DNA of 64,000 bases from Progne subis subis. Its lineage: Eukaryota; Chordata; Aves; Passeriformes; Hirundinidae. The position numbers and the translations under genes were made by a program. The notes under the pieces are model-generated. The model did no database searches. It saw only the letters and a program-made list of their open reading frames with translations, and was not told the origin of the DNA. Shown one piece after another: positions 39,001-51,240 of the stretch. The DNA lies in contig JAKJHU010000062.1 of NCBI GenBank assembly GCA_022316685.1, positions 779,001 to 843,000 of the forward strand. The letters run 5' to 3'. The stretch's first letter is position 1. Every line of letters begins with the position of its first letter.

Positions 39001-41805
39001 TTAAGTCCTCAAAGTGTAAAGAGGCGGCGTGGTTTTCCTGCGTGCACACCGCGCTGTCTGTGCTTTGTGCTCCTGTTCCAAGAGAGGTCTGGGATATGGC
39101 ACGGATGCGTGTTTTCGGTGTTTCAGGGATGGGGGCAGTAATTCAGGTAAAATCCACGGCCGCAGAAATGTATGGTTTAATAAACGTGAACAGTCCGATT
39201 GCGTGTGCATTTATGCATAGCCGTACGCCCCTTCGATTGAAGTTACACATGACAAATGTAAATCACTAAAACTCTGCCTTGACCGTGATGTTCCTAAGAG
39301 AACCTTGCCTTACAAAACCACTTTCTGAATGAGCACTAGAGCCGGGGAGTCTCGCAGCGTTCCTGTATCCACAAAACGTTTGTAATTAAAATTAGACAGG
39401 CAAGCAGTTTTGTGTTTTGGTCCCCATCATGCAGTGAGGTCAAAACTTTAAATCCCTGTTATCCCACACAAGATATTCCAGACATGAAGAGCAGCGAATG
39501 TGGGAAGGTCTGGAGCTATCTTTAAGTAACTGGATGCAAGATAAGAATTCCTCCCTGTCCAGCAATACCTTTCATTTCCACTCAGCACTGACAGCACCTG
39601 AGATTTATAGACTACCAGAGGAACAATGCTCTGGGGAAAACACAAGTTATTCTATAAACAGTTCCCTTCTCTCCTAAGAGCAAGAGCCCTTAGATGATGA
39701 GTAAAGTGAGTAATGGCTCTTCTCTGAAGGGCTGTGGAAAGCTGCCTGGCAACAGCAGGGGGGAAATCATGTGCATTTTGGGCTCCTGAGGTGGTAGTGG
39801 TCATGTCCTAATATTTCCCCACGCAGCCTAAGCAAAGCATAGAGCAAGTGCTCTTAATCCCCGGGGCAGTGGATACCTTCCACTATGCAGAATCAATTCT
39901 TTTCCCTAGCAGAGAAGTGCATGCAGCACAGCTAGACTTATATTGGCCTAGATCCATAAATTAGGTATTTAGGTAGAACTTAGGTCCATGAATCCTGCCC
40001 AGTCCCAGCATGTGCTTTGCCAAATGGCTTCCTTAGGCAACAAAGTTCTGCCAGTCCCTTGCTTTGCTGCCTCTTTCTGCTTTGCTTGTGCTTAGAATTG
40101 CTGCCATCTTGGTAAAACCGGGATCATGGTACTTAAAATATGCCCAAAACCTGGCTGAATTCTCAGGCATTATTGCCCCAAATGCCACGGAGGCCGGATA
40201 AATTGGCCATGTTCAGGCCACACCTAAGAAAGACAAGTTTTGTCTCTGAATAACTCTCAGCAAACAGGCTGGCAGCAGAGTCATCACCACGAGCGCTACG
40301 GGGAACATGTTCAGCCTCAAGGATGTAGGGCATTCAAAACCATGCCACTCTATTCCCAGGAAAATGCTTTTGCTCCAAGCTATAAGCTGCTCTGAAGCTG
40401 AGAGTGTTCTGTGAGGATACTGAAGGTGCCCCTCCTCCCCCTCACATTATTTTGCAAATATAATTATTGGGCTGTAGGGTGGTAGCATGACTTGCTGCTC
40501 TCATGGACAGGAAGAGCTCAGCCAGGGAGTGGTGGAAGACCTTGGTTCTACTTCACCCAGGGACATTCAGTTCAGGGATTCTAGTGTTCTGTGTCAAGTT
40601 AAATGTATTTGCAGCTGCTCATCCTGCCAGGTTCTGTGCACCCTGAACTCCCAGTGATGTCTGGGAGCCCGAAGTTTTACCATTTTGTGGAGCAAAGGGA
40701 ATGAGGGAAACCACATCTGCATTGTTTGTGCAGGCTGGTGCTGGCAGTTTTTCTTTCTGAAGGCTGCTGTAGGTTCCACAGTCAGAACTTTTGCTTCAAA
40801 GTTGGTCTAAAAGTTTGATCAAAACAAATCACACGCACCTGGGGTGATTTGTTTTGCAAGGTTCAGTAATGGTACATATTTTCTACAGTCACATAAGTGC
40901 ATGAATGCTCTTAAAAGAGGGACTCAGGAACAACATTAAGGAAAAAAAAAAAAAAAAAGGTTTATCACTAAGGGGAGTAAAACTCTTCTTTGAAAGGAGT
41001 TTATACGACCATAAAAACCGCATGCATAATTCAAGACGCTACATATCGTACCTTCCACATCATTCTTTTTACTATAAAAATGAACTAATGATTCCAAATG
41101 TGAAACTGGTCAGTGTGATTTATAAAGAGAAATCCATCAGAATGCTCCCATCTGGCCAATGATTTTTTTTTTTTTTCCCCAGGAGAATTGAAGGCAGACA
41201 GTTGGAGTGGTGACCACCATTGGCACAGCTGTTCTCTGCTCTCTGCATGTATGGCCTTATTTATCTGCTGCTCCTGTCACCGACGGGAAGGGGATGTGGA
41301 GCAGGATGTTAATCTGTGAAACAGAGCTCTCCCTTCAGTACATTGGCCCCCCACCACTGGGAGCTTGGGGTGAAGCAAAAACCCAGCCCCGCTGAGATTT
41401 TCCCCCTGTTTCTCCATTCTGACCAGAGCTTCTTCCCTTCCTCTTTCACCTCCATATGACAGAACCTCTCCTAGCAACTCCCTCAGGGCCAGGGAGTACC
41501 AAGGGAGAAGCAAGACTATTGATGTTTTAAGAAAATAATTTTGGCTCAATAATGTATTCATAATCAAAATGCTTAAAATTCCTGGGGCAAAGGAACCCTG
41601 CCCACAAAACAATGAATCCCTTTAAATGAGATTAATTAAAAACAGCGTTGAGAGAACATTCATTGGATGAGACTCAGGGAATTCCATCCACACCTCTCCC
41701 AACAGGTATGAGGTGACAACAAACATGATGAGCCGAGTAAAAAGGGCTAGACCCTAAGCACAGCATCCAGCAAAACCTCTGAAGCAGGGAGTGGATGGCA
41801 CTCAG
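39001..41805. other. Upstream flank of PLEKHA5, no gene seen
   Basis: A CpG shore continues to about 39.4 kb (for example around 39.16-39.24 kb, with several CpGs), then ordinary AT-rich DNA. Short A runs occur at about 40.94 kb and a T run at about 41.16 kb. No exon with protein-family resemblance was recognised. Confidence 0.6.
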
Positions 41806-42512
41806 GGAATCACAGAACATCCTGGGCTGGAAGAGACTCACAAAGGTCATCAAAGTCCACCTCCTGGCCCTGCACAGAGTCACACCACGTGCCTGAAGGA
41901 GTTTTCCAAACCTTTCTTAAACTGTCAGGCTTGGGGCTGTGACCACTTCCCTGGGGAGCCTGTTCCAGTGCCCAGCCACCCTCTGGGAGGGTGGAACACC
42001 TTTTCCTGATAGCCAGCTTAACCTTCCCCTAACACACCTTCAGGCCCTGGGTCCTGCCACTGGTTGTGAGAATGAAGAGATCAGTGCCTGTCCCTCCTCT
42101 TCCCCTCTCGAGGATGTTGTGACTGCAGTGAGGTCTCCCCTCAGTCTCCTCTTCTCCAAGCTGAACAGACTCAGTGCCCTCAGCTGCTCCTCACACGGCT
42201 TCCCCTCAAGACCCTTCACCTTCCTCACGGCCTCCTTTGGACACTCTTTAACAATTGAATGTCTTTTTTATGTTCTGGCACCCAGAAGTGCCCCCAGCCC
42301 TGGAGGTGAGGCTGCCCCAGTGCAGAGCAGAGCAGGACAATCTTGCCCAGCTGACGCTGATGTCCCCCAGGACAGAGATGTCCCTCCTGGCTGCCAGGGC
42401 ACTGCTGCCTCATGTCCAACTCACCCTCAACCAGCACCCCCAGGCCCCCAGCACTGCAGCCCCCAGCCTGTCCACACAGCCAGGGCTGCCCCATCCCAGG
42501 TGCAGACACGTC
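41806..42512 (-). mobile_element. CR1 LINE copy, about 700 bp, minus strand
   Basis: Starts with aatcacagaacatcctggg and ctggaagagactcacaaagg, the reverse complement of the CR1 3' end. It runs through ccacttccctggggagcctg, ttccagtgcccagccaccct, cctcagtctcctcttctcca and agctgaacagactcagtgcc. It ends in a GC-rich internal part with ccagggctgccccatcccag. This is the longest and best preserved CR1 copy here. It contributes apparent plus-strand frames (for example 41939-42589) that are not real genes. Confidence 0.93.
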
Positions 42513-42524
42513 ACCTAAAACCTC

Positions 42525-42592
42525 TCTGCGGAGTCGTGTTCATCGCGATCGATTCTGTGCGTTCTGTCGACGTCAGTCAGATTGGATGAGGT
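42525..42592. promoter_or_regulatory. CpG-dense patch with CRE-like and inverted CCAAT sites
   Basis: Eight CpG dinucleotides fall in about 50 bases (tgcggagtcgtgttcatcgc followed by gatcgattctgtgcg and ttctgtcgacgtcagtcag) in otherwise CpG-poor DNA. CGACGTCA at 42568-42575 differs by one base from the CREB/ATF palindrome TGACGTCA. ATTGG at 42581-42585 is an inverted CCAAT core. It lies immediately beyond the CR1 copy, 4.1 kb upstream of the PLEKHA5 start codon. Enhancer or cryptic promoter activity is an inference only. Confidence 0.3.
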
Positions 42593-43463
42593 TATTTCAT
42601 GGAGTCTGTGACTTTACATTTTTTATGTTGTTTAACTGGTGAGACAATATAACCCTTTAATTGTGAGGAAAGACCATTGCTGGAGGTGCAGTTTTGTGTT
42701 ACACGTTCTCACGAGGGAGCTGCTTCTGAAGGGTGGGTTCCTTTTTACCCCATCCCTAAGCATTAGATTTTCTTTGCCTCTGAACCAATGCTTCAGTCCA
42801 TGAAGGTGAATTACATCAGTTTGCTGATCTGAATAGAAAATAAATCACAAATCCCCTCAAATAATTAGTTTCCTATCAGATCAATTAGCTGATCTAACAC
42901 ATCCCGAGGTCACTTGATAACTAGATCCAGCACATGGGCTGAGAAGAGAAGAACCACTCCTTTAGGCTACGTTCCTCAACGATGAGGAGGGGGGAAAAAA
43001 ATCAACAAATCCACTAATTGACATTCTCTGGAGTCAGGATATCTCTGTGTAGATGAAAGAAGCAATTAGCCTAGGTCAGAGGAAATAAGAGAGAGGAAAA
43101 AAAAATGTTGAACACAGCCTCTGCTCTGTTGGTAGAATGGAGCCTATCCTTTGCTCCAAATAAAGAGCCTGATGACCATCCAGGGCTCCTATCTGGTAGC
43201 TCTGGAGGCTGGAAGTTTTTCTGGGGTTCATTGGCACAGGAGTCCTCTTCTGTCCCACAGGGTTAGTGTAAAGCATTAATGTGGCTGAAGAAGCTTTGGG
43301 TCATTAGCCTGCCAGCCATCAGCACCAGATATCCTCACACACTGTGAGATGCACAGCCAAAGCCTGTGCACACTCAGACAGTAGAAACAGAGTGGTATCT
43401 TACAGCTTAATAAGGTTTGCAATCTGTGTTTGACAAGAAAAGCAGTTGTTCTCGCCTCAAAAC

Positions 43464-43485
43464 TTTTTTTTTTTTTTTTTTTTTT
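43464..43485 (+). repeat. Poly(T) run
   Basis: Uninterrupted T homopolymer of about 21 bases in upstream DNA, followed by aaatctgcaag. Confidence 0.85.
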
Positions 43486-44658
43486 AAATCTGCAAGTAAT
43501 GATTTCCAGGTCTAGCCGTGCTGTGTAGAATTTTTGTTTCCTTCATGCCAGTGAATCCTAATATCAGGCCATTTTCTTTGAAACGTCCAGTCAGACTAAT
43601 ACAAAACAAACTCCAAAGCCAAAGTGTGAGATTTGTCTTTCCCTGGCAGACAACACTAGAAAAGCAAAGGGGCTTATTATTCTCTGAACCAGCATCATCT
43701 TGCCAGAATCATCTTGCCCATTCAGTGCAATTTTGAACAGAGAACACTTTTTTGTTGCAAGCCTCTTTTCAGAGCCTCATTGTACGATCCATGCCATGTA
43801 TGATACCATGATGAAATGGTACCAGCCTGAAATGAAGGATGCCGTACTTGGGACCTTCAGATTTCTTTTACTCATCCTGTGATATTCAGTATCTCAAAAA
43901 GGATGGAAGATGCTACTTTTCAAGATGAACGGCTGCTTTCCTGGAAGCTTCTTTTCTTCCTTTTCACACCATTTCACAGGAAGCCCTCAAGCCTACCATA
44001 ACAATGGTTGCCTGTGACTTTCACACAGCGTTAAAAATGACATTTTAAAATCATGTTTATTGCCAGGATTAGTTTAAAATAGTATTAAGAAGGAAAGAAT
44101 CTGTGAGGGAAACACAGTGAGCTCAGTATCCTCCTTTTCCTCTCACTGGTCATTGCTAGCTACCTTTGACTTAAGCCAGGTTATTTCATCTTTCAAATAA
44201 CCCTCTCATTTGAATCATCTAGAAGGAAACCATATACAGGACATCAAAAATAAATTCCCTGTCTCTCATCTGGCTTCTCTGCCTCACAGATCTCTTCGGT
44301 ATCTGGTAGACTTCAGCATCTGCTTTTCTTCACACAGTTATCTTCACTGCTGCTGTCCAGTTGCACAAAAACCTGCTCTGTTTCAAACTGTAGGAGATGC
44401 AGAAGCTTCCTCTATTCTGGAAGAAGCAGAAGATGACCTGAGTTTCTCCTGAGAATTGCCTTTGTTTTTTCAGTAATTGCTTGAACAAATAAGAATGAGC
44501 TTCGTGTGGAATATCTGGAAGAGCTTCACCTGTGGTTTGCATTATATGAGATATACAGGGCCCTGTGGCTGCAAGGGCTTTATTTATGTGGTCTTTTATG
44601 TGGTCTTTTTCCACACCTTTCCTCATGTGAATTCGTTTCCCCTCCCCTCCCCTCTCCT

Positions 44659-44682
44659 TTTTTTTTTTTTTTTTTTTTTTTT
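44659..44682 (+). repeat. Poly(T) run
   Basis: About 23 T residues following a pyrimidine stretch (cccctcccctcccctctcc), in upstream DNA. Confidence 0.85.
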
Positions 44683-45510
44683 CCAGTGGGGCTAGTAAGA
44701 CTTTGCAGCATGTTTATGTTTAATACCAACTATATAATGAATTTTAAGCTATTCCCATTAAACTTTCAGCAACTGACAGTCTTCCTCCAGAGCAGAGTGA
44801 AATAATACTGCATTTCACCCTTGAGATTTAAAGTAGGCACCCTTGTTGCAATCTGGATGACATTTTCCATAAAATCATTATGTTGTGGACACCTTGGCCA
44901 TGAAGTGCTTTAAGTGATACTATTTTTGCAAGCCATTTAACATCTTAATCAAATCACAGGCCATTTTCTGTAATTACCACAGTTGGTGTAATACGTGTGT
45001 CAGTCTTTATGGACTAGACATAAGATTACCAGTGATGTTCTTTAATAGTGTTACAGCAGAACAACAAGAAAAGTAATCTATTTTTAGCCTGTAATTTTCC
45101 CTGCATCGTAAGCAAATCCAAGCCATATCTTAACTTGTTGATCTAAAATTTCCTTGGCTATATTTAGATATGAGCTGGTATCTGTTTCAAGGCCTGTTTT
45201 GTTGTTAACAGCACTCACCTTTTATCATCTTAGCAGGTTCTTTCTGGCCTGATCTATTTACTAGAAGCTCTATTCCTATTTTGTTGTATTTTTTGTGTAC
45301 TTCAGCTTTGCTGTGCACACCTCTTTCGTTTTATCTTCACGAGCTGCTGTTTTTCCAAAGTTTCAGCTCTCCCAATGGGTGGTAAGCCAGAGTTTTGTTC
45401 TTTCACATTTGTTTCCTTTACATCTGATTTACATTTTGCTCACAGTAAGAATATTTTGTTCACCACATGACATGGGTTTTACCTACTGGTGCTGAATAGT
45501 TATTTAACTG

Positions 45511-45542
<32 letters not shown>
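45511..45542 (+). repeat. Poly(A) run (32 A)
   Basis: A pure 32-base A homopolymer in upstream DNA. No retrocopy was recognised in the preceding sequence. Confidence 0.95.
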
Positions 45543-45544
<2 letters not shown>

Positions 45545-46730
45545 TTACTAAAACTTGGCTTGAAAAATTGTGTCCAGCTCAAAATCCTTGTATTTCAGGT
45601 ACTGGGGCTGGATTTTCCTGACAAAAGGAAGATGTGTTCCAAGGACTCTTTACAGCTGCAGTAGGCTGGTCAGCATAGTTCATATAGTTAATATAGGTTG
45701 TTGAGTAGTTCTTATTCTGATGTAGGGACCTATATCCACTCACTTGAATCACACCTTGAGCTGTTCTGCCTACACTGACTCTGTTAACAGTGGGATTCCT
45801 TCCCAGGCAGGAGGAGAGATCTTTATTGTAAACTGCTGTAGTCAGAGGAGGAAAATCCCACCTGAAACACTGCTGCCATTTGGACAGTCCCCACTAAGAA
45901 CCTCCCATACAGAGTATTTCTTTTAAACACAACTGTAGTCACTCATGGGAAGCTTTTACAAGATGTTTTTATTCTTAGTAATTTAACTGTGGGGTTTTTT
46001 TCCAATCAGTTTCTTCCATTGCTTCACAAAACTTCGCCCTGGTTGATTGCAGTTTTTAGACTTCACCTCTGACTATTCAGACCTGTTCTGCTTCTTCATT
46101 TTGTGATGAGGCTCTGTAGCCTCAGCTGGTTTAAAACTTGTAATCAGCTCTATCTGCTCTGTTCTGCAGCCAATTCCCACAGCCTTTAGCAAGCTAAAGC
46201 TGTGTACCTCTAGCAAGATTTTTCTGAGGGTCTCTTGGTCTCTGTAGTATTCTGATCTCAGACTTGATTTGGAAAATTACACGATCAGCAGTACTTTCAA
46301 ACATTATAAATATCTGGAAAGATTTCCTCTTGGTTTCGGTTATACAGTGGCCAATTCTCAAATATTTTAGTCTTTCCAAGAGCACAATATTTTCTGAAAT
46401 CTCTATAGCACAGGATTTCTCATTTGCAATCTGGTGCTTCTGGTCCTGCAGTACTCAGAGTTACCTTAATTCATCTTTCTTTTCATCAGCCCTGTCTCCT
46501 TTTTAAAGAAAAATTGTGTTATTTTATTGAACCTACTTCAACCATATCCTCCATTTCAGGAGAATTTCATATGCTTTGAACTTTTTTAGTTTCTACTCCA
46601 CAGCGTTCTCCCCTTACCATTCCTTCTGGTCTTATTTTTTCTCCGTGTCATCTTTTGTTTGTACTCTGCTGCATGTTAAATTGCATCAAAGAAAATGCCA
46701 GATTAGTGATAAAAAAGGCATCTCTCATAC

Positions 46731-46752
46731 AAAAAAAAAAAGGGGGGGGGGG
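46731..46752 (+). repeat. A11-G11 homopurine junction
   Basis: Eleven A residues followed directly by eleven G residues, then cggcatatgcatatatat. An unusual compound homopurine run; long G runs are rare and error-prone in sequencing. Confidence 0.9.
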
Positions 46753-49082
46753 CGGCATATGCATATATATAAGTAACAAAGATACAAGAGAGGGAGGAAT
46801 TTGTGAAGGAGAAACTAAAAATATTCCACTGAGCCCGTTTCTGTCACTGAGTATCACTGACAGCAGTTGCTGAGCTGGGGAGTGTTCCAGCCTCTAAGGC
46901 AATGGGTCACTTTGCTATAGCCAGAAACCCACTGTCATTTGTCTTGCTATAATCTCAGTTGCTCATCTGTGCTTGGTTTCATGTTTGTGTAGTTCTGTCA
47001 TCCTCTCTATTTTCTCATATCCTATTGTCATTCAAATGGTTTCCAACCTTCATTTTTATTTTTTTGTGGATTTCTCTTCTCCAGGGGAGGCAGGAGCCCT
47101 GTGTGGCAGGATTGTATTAGCTGAAAACAAGGTTATCTTTCATTAAACACTTAGTGGTTCACACATCACACACAGGCTCTAACTCCCTGGTTAAATATTG
47201 CTGTTAATGCATCTCTTTTTCTTTTCCCCAGCTATTTCCATTTGTCCCTGCTTGTAGCAAAGGTTAAGCCAGCTTGATTGGTAGTAGTTCCCTTTTATCC
47301 TTAGACTTTTAGTTTTCTGAAACTGTATTTTCTGTATTGAGAAATTTTCATCTCAGTTTTTTTTTTTTTTTAATACAGATTTCTGCATATGTAGAATAGC
47401 TTGTCTTTCCCAATCGAAACAATTGTATGATTTTCTAATTCTCTCTGCCTTGTTGTTCTGCTGCTCCCATCAGCTTTTCCTTTCTCGTTTTGCCTTCCTT
47501 TCTCAACTTTCATCTTCCTCTGAAATGGCTGCTCCCCATTCTGCCTTGAGCCCTAATTCCTCCTCGTTGTCTTTGCCTTTTCCCTTTAACTCAGCCGCTC
47601 TCTTCCTCCACTGCCACTTCTGCTCCCTCTCCAGAGGACAGCAGCAGGTAAAAATGACCCATCCCCTGTGCCTGGCTTCCTCCAAAGGCTGCATCTTCTC
47701 TCCAGGGCTGGCTGTGCACCTGTCCTCTCTTGTGATCATTTCTGCAGAGCTCTGCTCCTCCAGCTGGTCCCCAGAGGACCCAGATCCGTGCTGTGAATAA
47801 CGAGGCTTCCCTCCCTCCAGTCTGTTCTGACTAGCACTTCATTTTTTTTCCCCCCTGCCCACTCGTTTTCTATGTTTAATGTCCATGTGACACCATTCTT
47901 CTCTCTCTTGTACTCAGCCTTCCGTTACAACTCCTGGCTCCTGGCTTTCCATTTTTGCTTCCCAGAGCTGATGATTTCATTTTCTGCACTGAAATCTTGT
48001 GCTCCTCCTCTGCTAGATCAGCTGCTCTATTTCTCCGGATGAGCCCTGTTGGGTTTGCTTTCTTCATGACCTTTCAGCATGCTCATGTTAGTTTCATCAA
48101 CCAAGCTACTGACAACATTAAATAGTTAACTTTTTTAATTTTTCAGGTTTTAGAGAGGTCAAGGAGGCACATGTCAGACTTGAAAGTGGAAGAGGTTAAC
48201 TTCTCCAAGCTTTGCCATTATTCCTAAAACATCATGAGAAAAAAACAAAAGGATACTCTTGTCATACTAGGAAGACTATAAAAAAATATCTCTGAGATCA
48301 GGCTGCTGGGAAAGGCTTGAAAGAAAACCAGGAGCACTCTGAAACAGAAAGAAATTAAGTAATCCCTGATATTTGGAAATGACAGTAAAAGAAAACCAGA
48401 ATTCCTCAGCAAGAGCAGGGGGAAGGGCTTTTAAACAGAGCCTGTAACAAAGACAACAGCAGAGGGGATTGCAAAAGCTCTGAGAAATGAAGCAACCCTG
48501 CTCAATCAAAAGCAGGAGTGAGCAGCAGCACGCCAGAAGCCCAAAGGCTGCTGGTGCTTCACGATGCTGCAGCACAGGAGCTCCCTGCCACATGGCCACC
48601 CTGCTCCAGGAGTTGTGCAAACCCTCCTGGGTGTGCTCACCTGCCTGCAAAGGAGCCACAGGACTCATCAGATAAAAGCCCTGATGTGTGCGGTAGGAGA
48701 TGGGACAACGCAATTGTTACCACTGGTGTGTCCTTCGTTAATGAGAGGCTAAAGGAAAGGTTTGCAAAGGAAAGGATGTGCTTGATTTCTTCTTGGTGAT
48801 AGGCAGAGTTTGTGTCTAGCAGCGCTCACAAAGGCTGCCTGTTGCAGAAGAAAAACAAGCAGAAGAAAGGATGGGGTTTTTTTTCACAAGAATTGTTCAG
48901 CGCCGTTTATGTGATTGTGAAAGAAAATGTTTTACCAGCCCACCTATCCCAGGGAACAATTTCTTCCATGTTGTTGACCACTAGTGAAGAGATCATCTAA
49001 AGCAGCAGTGCTGTTTGCATGACCAGCAGAAGATGCAGCATTTCCAGGTAAAAATAAAAGTGAAAGAAATGAGAAAGTCAGA

Positions 49083-49118
49083 TTTCCAGTGTAATAATAA
49101 TTTCCAGTGTAATAATTA
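49083..49118 (+). repeat. 18-bp tandem duplication
   Basis: Two adjacent copies of tttccagtgtaataat[a/t]a with a single difference in the last bases. Confidence 0.9.
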
Positions 49119-49224
49119 TTGTAGTGCAGTAGAAATGCTCACGGCAGAATGCCTTTATGAAAGAGAAGAAACAATGGACTGCAGAAGAGGCTGGGGTTAT
49201 AGGCTGCATCTACCACAAGGGACA

Positions 49225-49371
49225 GAAAGAAAAAGAAAGAAAAGAAAAGAGAAAGAAGAAAGAAAAGAAAGAAAGAAAAAAGAAAGAAAGAAAAGAAAAG
49301 AAAAGAAAGAAAGAAAAGAAAGAAAGAAAAGAAAAGAAAGAAAAGAAAGAAAAGAAAAGAAAAGAAAAGAA

Positions 49372-49407
<36 letters not shown>

Positions 49408-49452
49408 AAAGAAAGAAAGAGAAAGAAAGAGAAAGAGAAAGAAAGAAAGAAA
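49225..49452 (+). repeat. (GAAA)n/(GAAAA)n polypurine microsatellite
   Basis: 228 bases composed only of G and A, mostly GAAA and GAAAA units, with GAAAGAGAAA variants near the end. Long frames encoding only Lys/Arg/Glu, or Phe/Ser/Leu on the other strand, are artefacts of the repeat. Such perfect polypurine-polypyrimidine mirror tracts can form intramolecular triplexes (H-DNA). Confidence 0.97.
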
Positions 49453-49874
49453 TGAATGCAACTGTGTGTAACCACATTGGAGACACATGCTAAAAAACAG
49501 CTAAAAGAAATAGCTAAAAATCTTAGAAACCACCCAAAGGGGACTGAGATCAGGAGACGCTTCCATGTTCCCACAGGAGACAACATAGTTGGATAGACAT
49601 CACCTTATTGCAGTAAAGGTAAGTCTAAAAGGCTGAAAATTCAAATTGGTTCTGGAATGGCTGTGCAAGGGACCGTTGCTCCAAAAGAGTGCAAATGTGT
49701 TAGTCGTATGTCTGAAAAGACTGTATACACCCAGTAAATATAAACCCATGTTCACCCAGTGAAGCTATGCTAGATGTTGATTGGCAGTTCCTAGGGAGCT
49801 GCTAAAACCACAATACTGAAGAAAAAAATGTCAGTGGAAAACAGATAAAATTGGGTTTGGAGCTGTTGTCACTG

Positions 49875-49980
49875 GAAAAAAAACACCCCAACAACCTACC
49901 AATCAACCAACAATGACAAAATAAAAATAAAGGGGAAAAAAACCCCCAACCCTTAAAACAAACAAAAAAAACCCCTAAAC
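49875..49980 (+). repeat. A/C-rich simple tract
   Basis: Runs of A with CCCC, CCAACAACC and AAACAAAC units and a central ataaaaataaagggg interruption; low complexity. Confidence 0.8.
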
Positions 49981-51183
49981 CAGCCTAAAAAATCCAAGCC
50001 AAGCCTGTTTAGTTGCAGGCCTGAAAGAGACCTGATTCAGTTTTAGACATGTGCTATACTACTATACTGCATATGTAAGTGGTTATAGCCAGTTCCTAGG
50101 GAAACTAGAGAAAGGAAAGAGAACGTTCCAAGAAAAATATGAGAAATTATCAGCTACTTTTACTGTGATTGCCAGAAATGAACTAGTTTGATGTAGAAGG
50201 AGAGCTTTGTTACGCTGGTGAGAAAGGGGAATCTATAAATAAATGGATTTCACAGGTATACCCAGTATTAGAAAAAAAGGAACAAAATACGATGGAGATA
50301 ATTCTCCACTTCCTTTGGTGTCACAATTCTTCATTGCTTTTCACTATCAAGGCACTGTAGTCTTTCCAAGACAGGAAATATTGGATAAGTACTTCTTAAG
50401 TAAAAACCCAGCTCCTTCCACAGACCTCGCAGAACACAGGTATGTTTTCTGGAATGACACTTGCCTCATTCACCCTGTCAGATATTTGTCAGGTTATTTG
50501 ATACCCAAAGCCAAAATCCTACCAGAAGAAAAGTGACGTGAGAAACTTCTGGCAAATGCTTTCCTGCAAAAGCATCAGCCCGGGTTGTTTACAGTCACAC
50601 CCCTTAAACATTTCTTCAGAAAGAATCAGCCTTGTGAGGACCCGGCTACCAGCATAATATCTGACTGGTAAAGCTGACAGGGGACAAAAAGCTGAACAAA
50701 ATGTACACCACATGTAGGTCTAACGAGATAACCTCGCCTTGCTTAGAAGGAAACACAAAAACTGGAAAATCTGAAGAGGAAATGAGAAGTCTGTCAATCC
50801 TTGAGATGTATAACTTTGTAAGCAGAATCATAGGAGTTGGGTTAAAAAGTTTTGTTTAGTTTACTTGCAACAGAGTCTCTGTGTGCCAAAATCTGTGGGG
50901 AATCTCAGATGAAGGTAACGCATAATTTGTTCACCAAAAAGATCTGTTCGCTACGTGCCTCAGCAACTGAAGAAAACAGGGCGTCTTTGTAACCTTTAAC
51001 AACTGTGTTTAAGAAGTAACAGCAAATGAAGAGGAAAACCAGAAGCCTGTCACGTATTCCAAGCGCTGCAAACGCACAAACAAACCCAACCCAGCATTAT
51101 GTCCCTGTGGAAATGAAAGTCATACTGATGACACAAACTTTTGAACAGCGTGCTGAGTGCTCGGTATGGTTTCTTTCTGTTGT

Positions 51184-51240
51184 GAAAAAAAAAAAGAAAA
51201 AAAAAAAAAAAGAAAAAAAAAAAAAAAGAAAAAAAAAAAA
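51184..51240 (+). repeat. Poly(A) tract with regularly spaced G
   Basis: Four A runs of 11, 15, 15 and 12 bases, each preceded by one G, giving a period of 16 between the inner G residues. Expansion by duplication of a GA15 unit is likely. Confidence 0.92.

Larger units (their letters stand above)
42593..49082. other. Upstream DNA, pyrimidine-rich in part, no gene seen
   Basis: Apart from the homopolymer runs listed separately, this is unique-looking sequence. From about 45.3 to 48.1 kb the plus strand is clearly T/C-rich (for example 47461-47520 has 5 A and about 29 T). Open frames are short and none resembles a known protein. Confidence 0.55.

Noticed and set aside
41939..42589. 216-codon plus-strand frame
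   Set aside because: It runs antisense through the CR1 copy and is only a by-product of the GC-rich LINE sequence.
49015..49586. Long Lys/Arg/Glu and Phe/Ser/Leu frames
   Set aside because: They are translations of the GAAA microsatellite on its two strands.
50243..50536. 97-codon plus-strand frame with moderately protein-like composition
   Set aside because: No motif, partner exon or conserved signal could be recognised; kept only as a note in the region entry.
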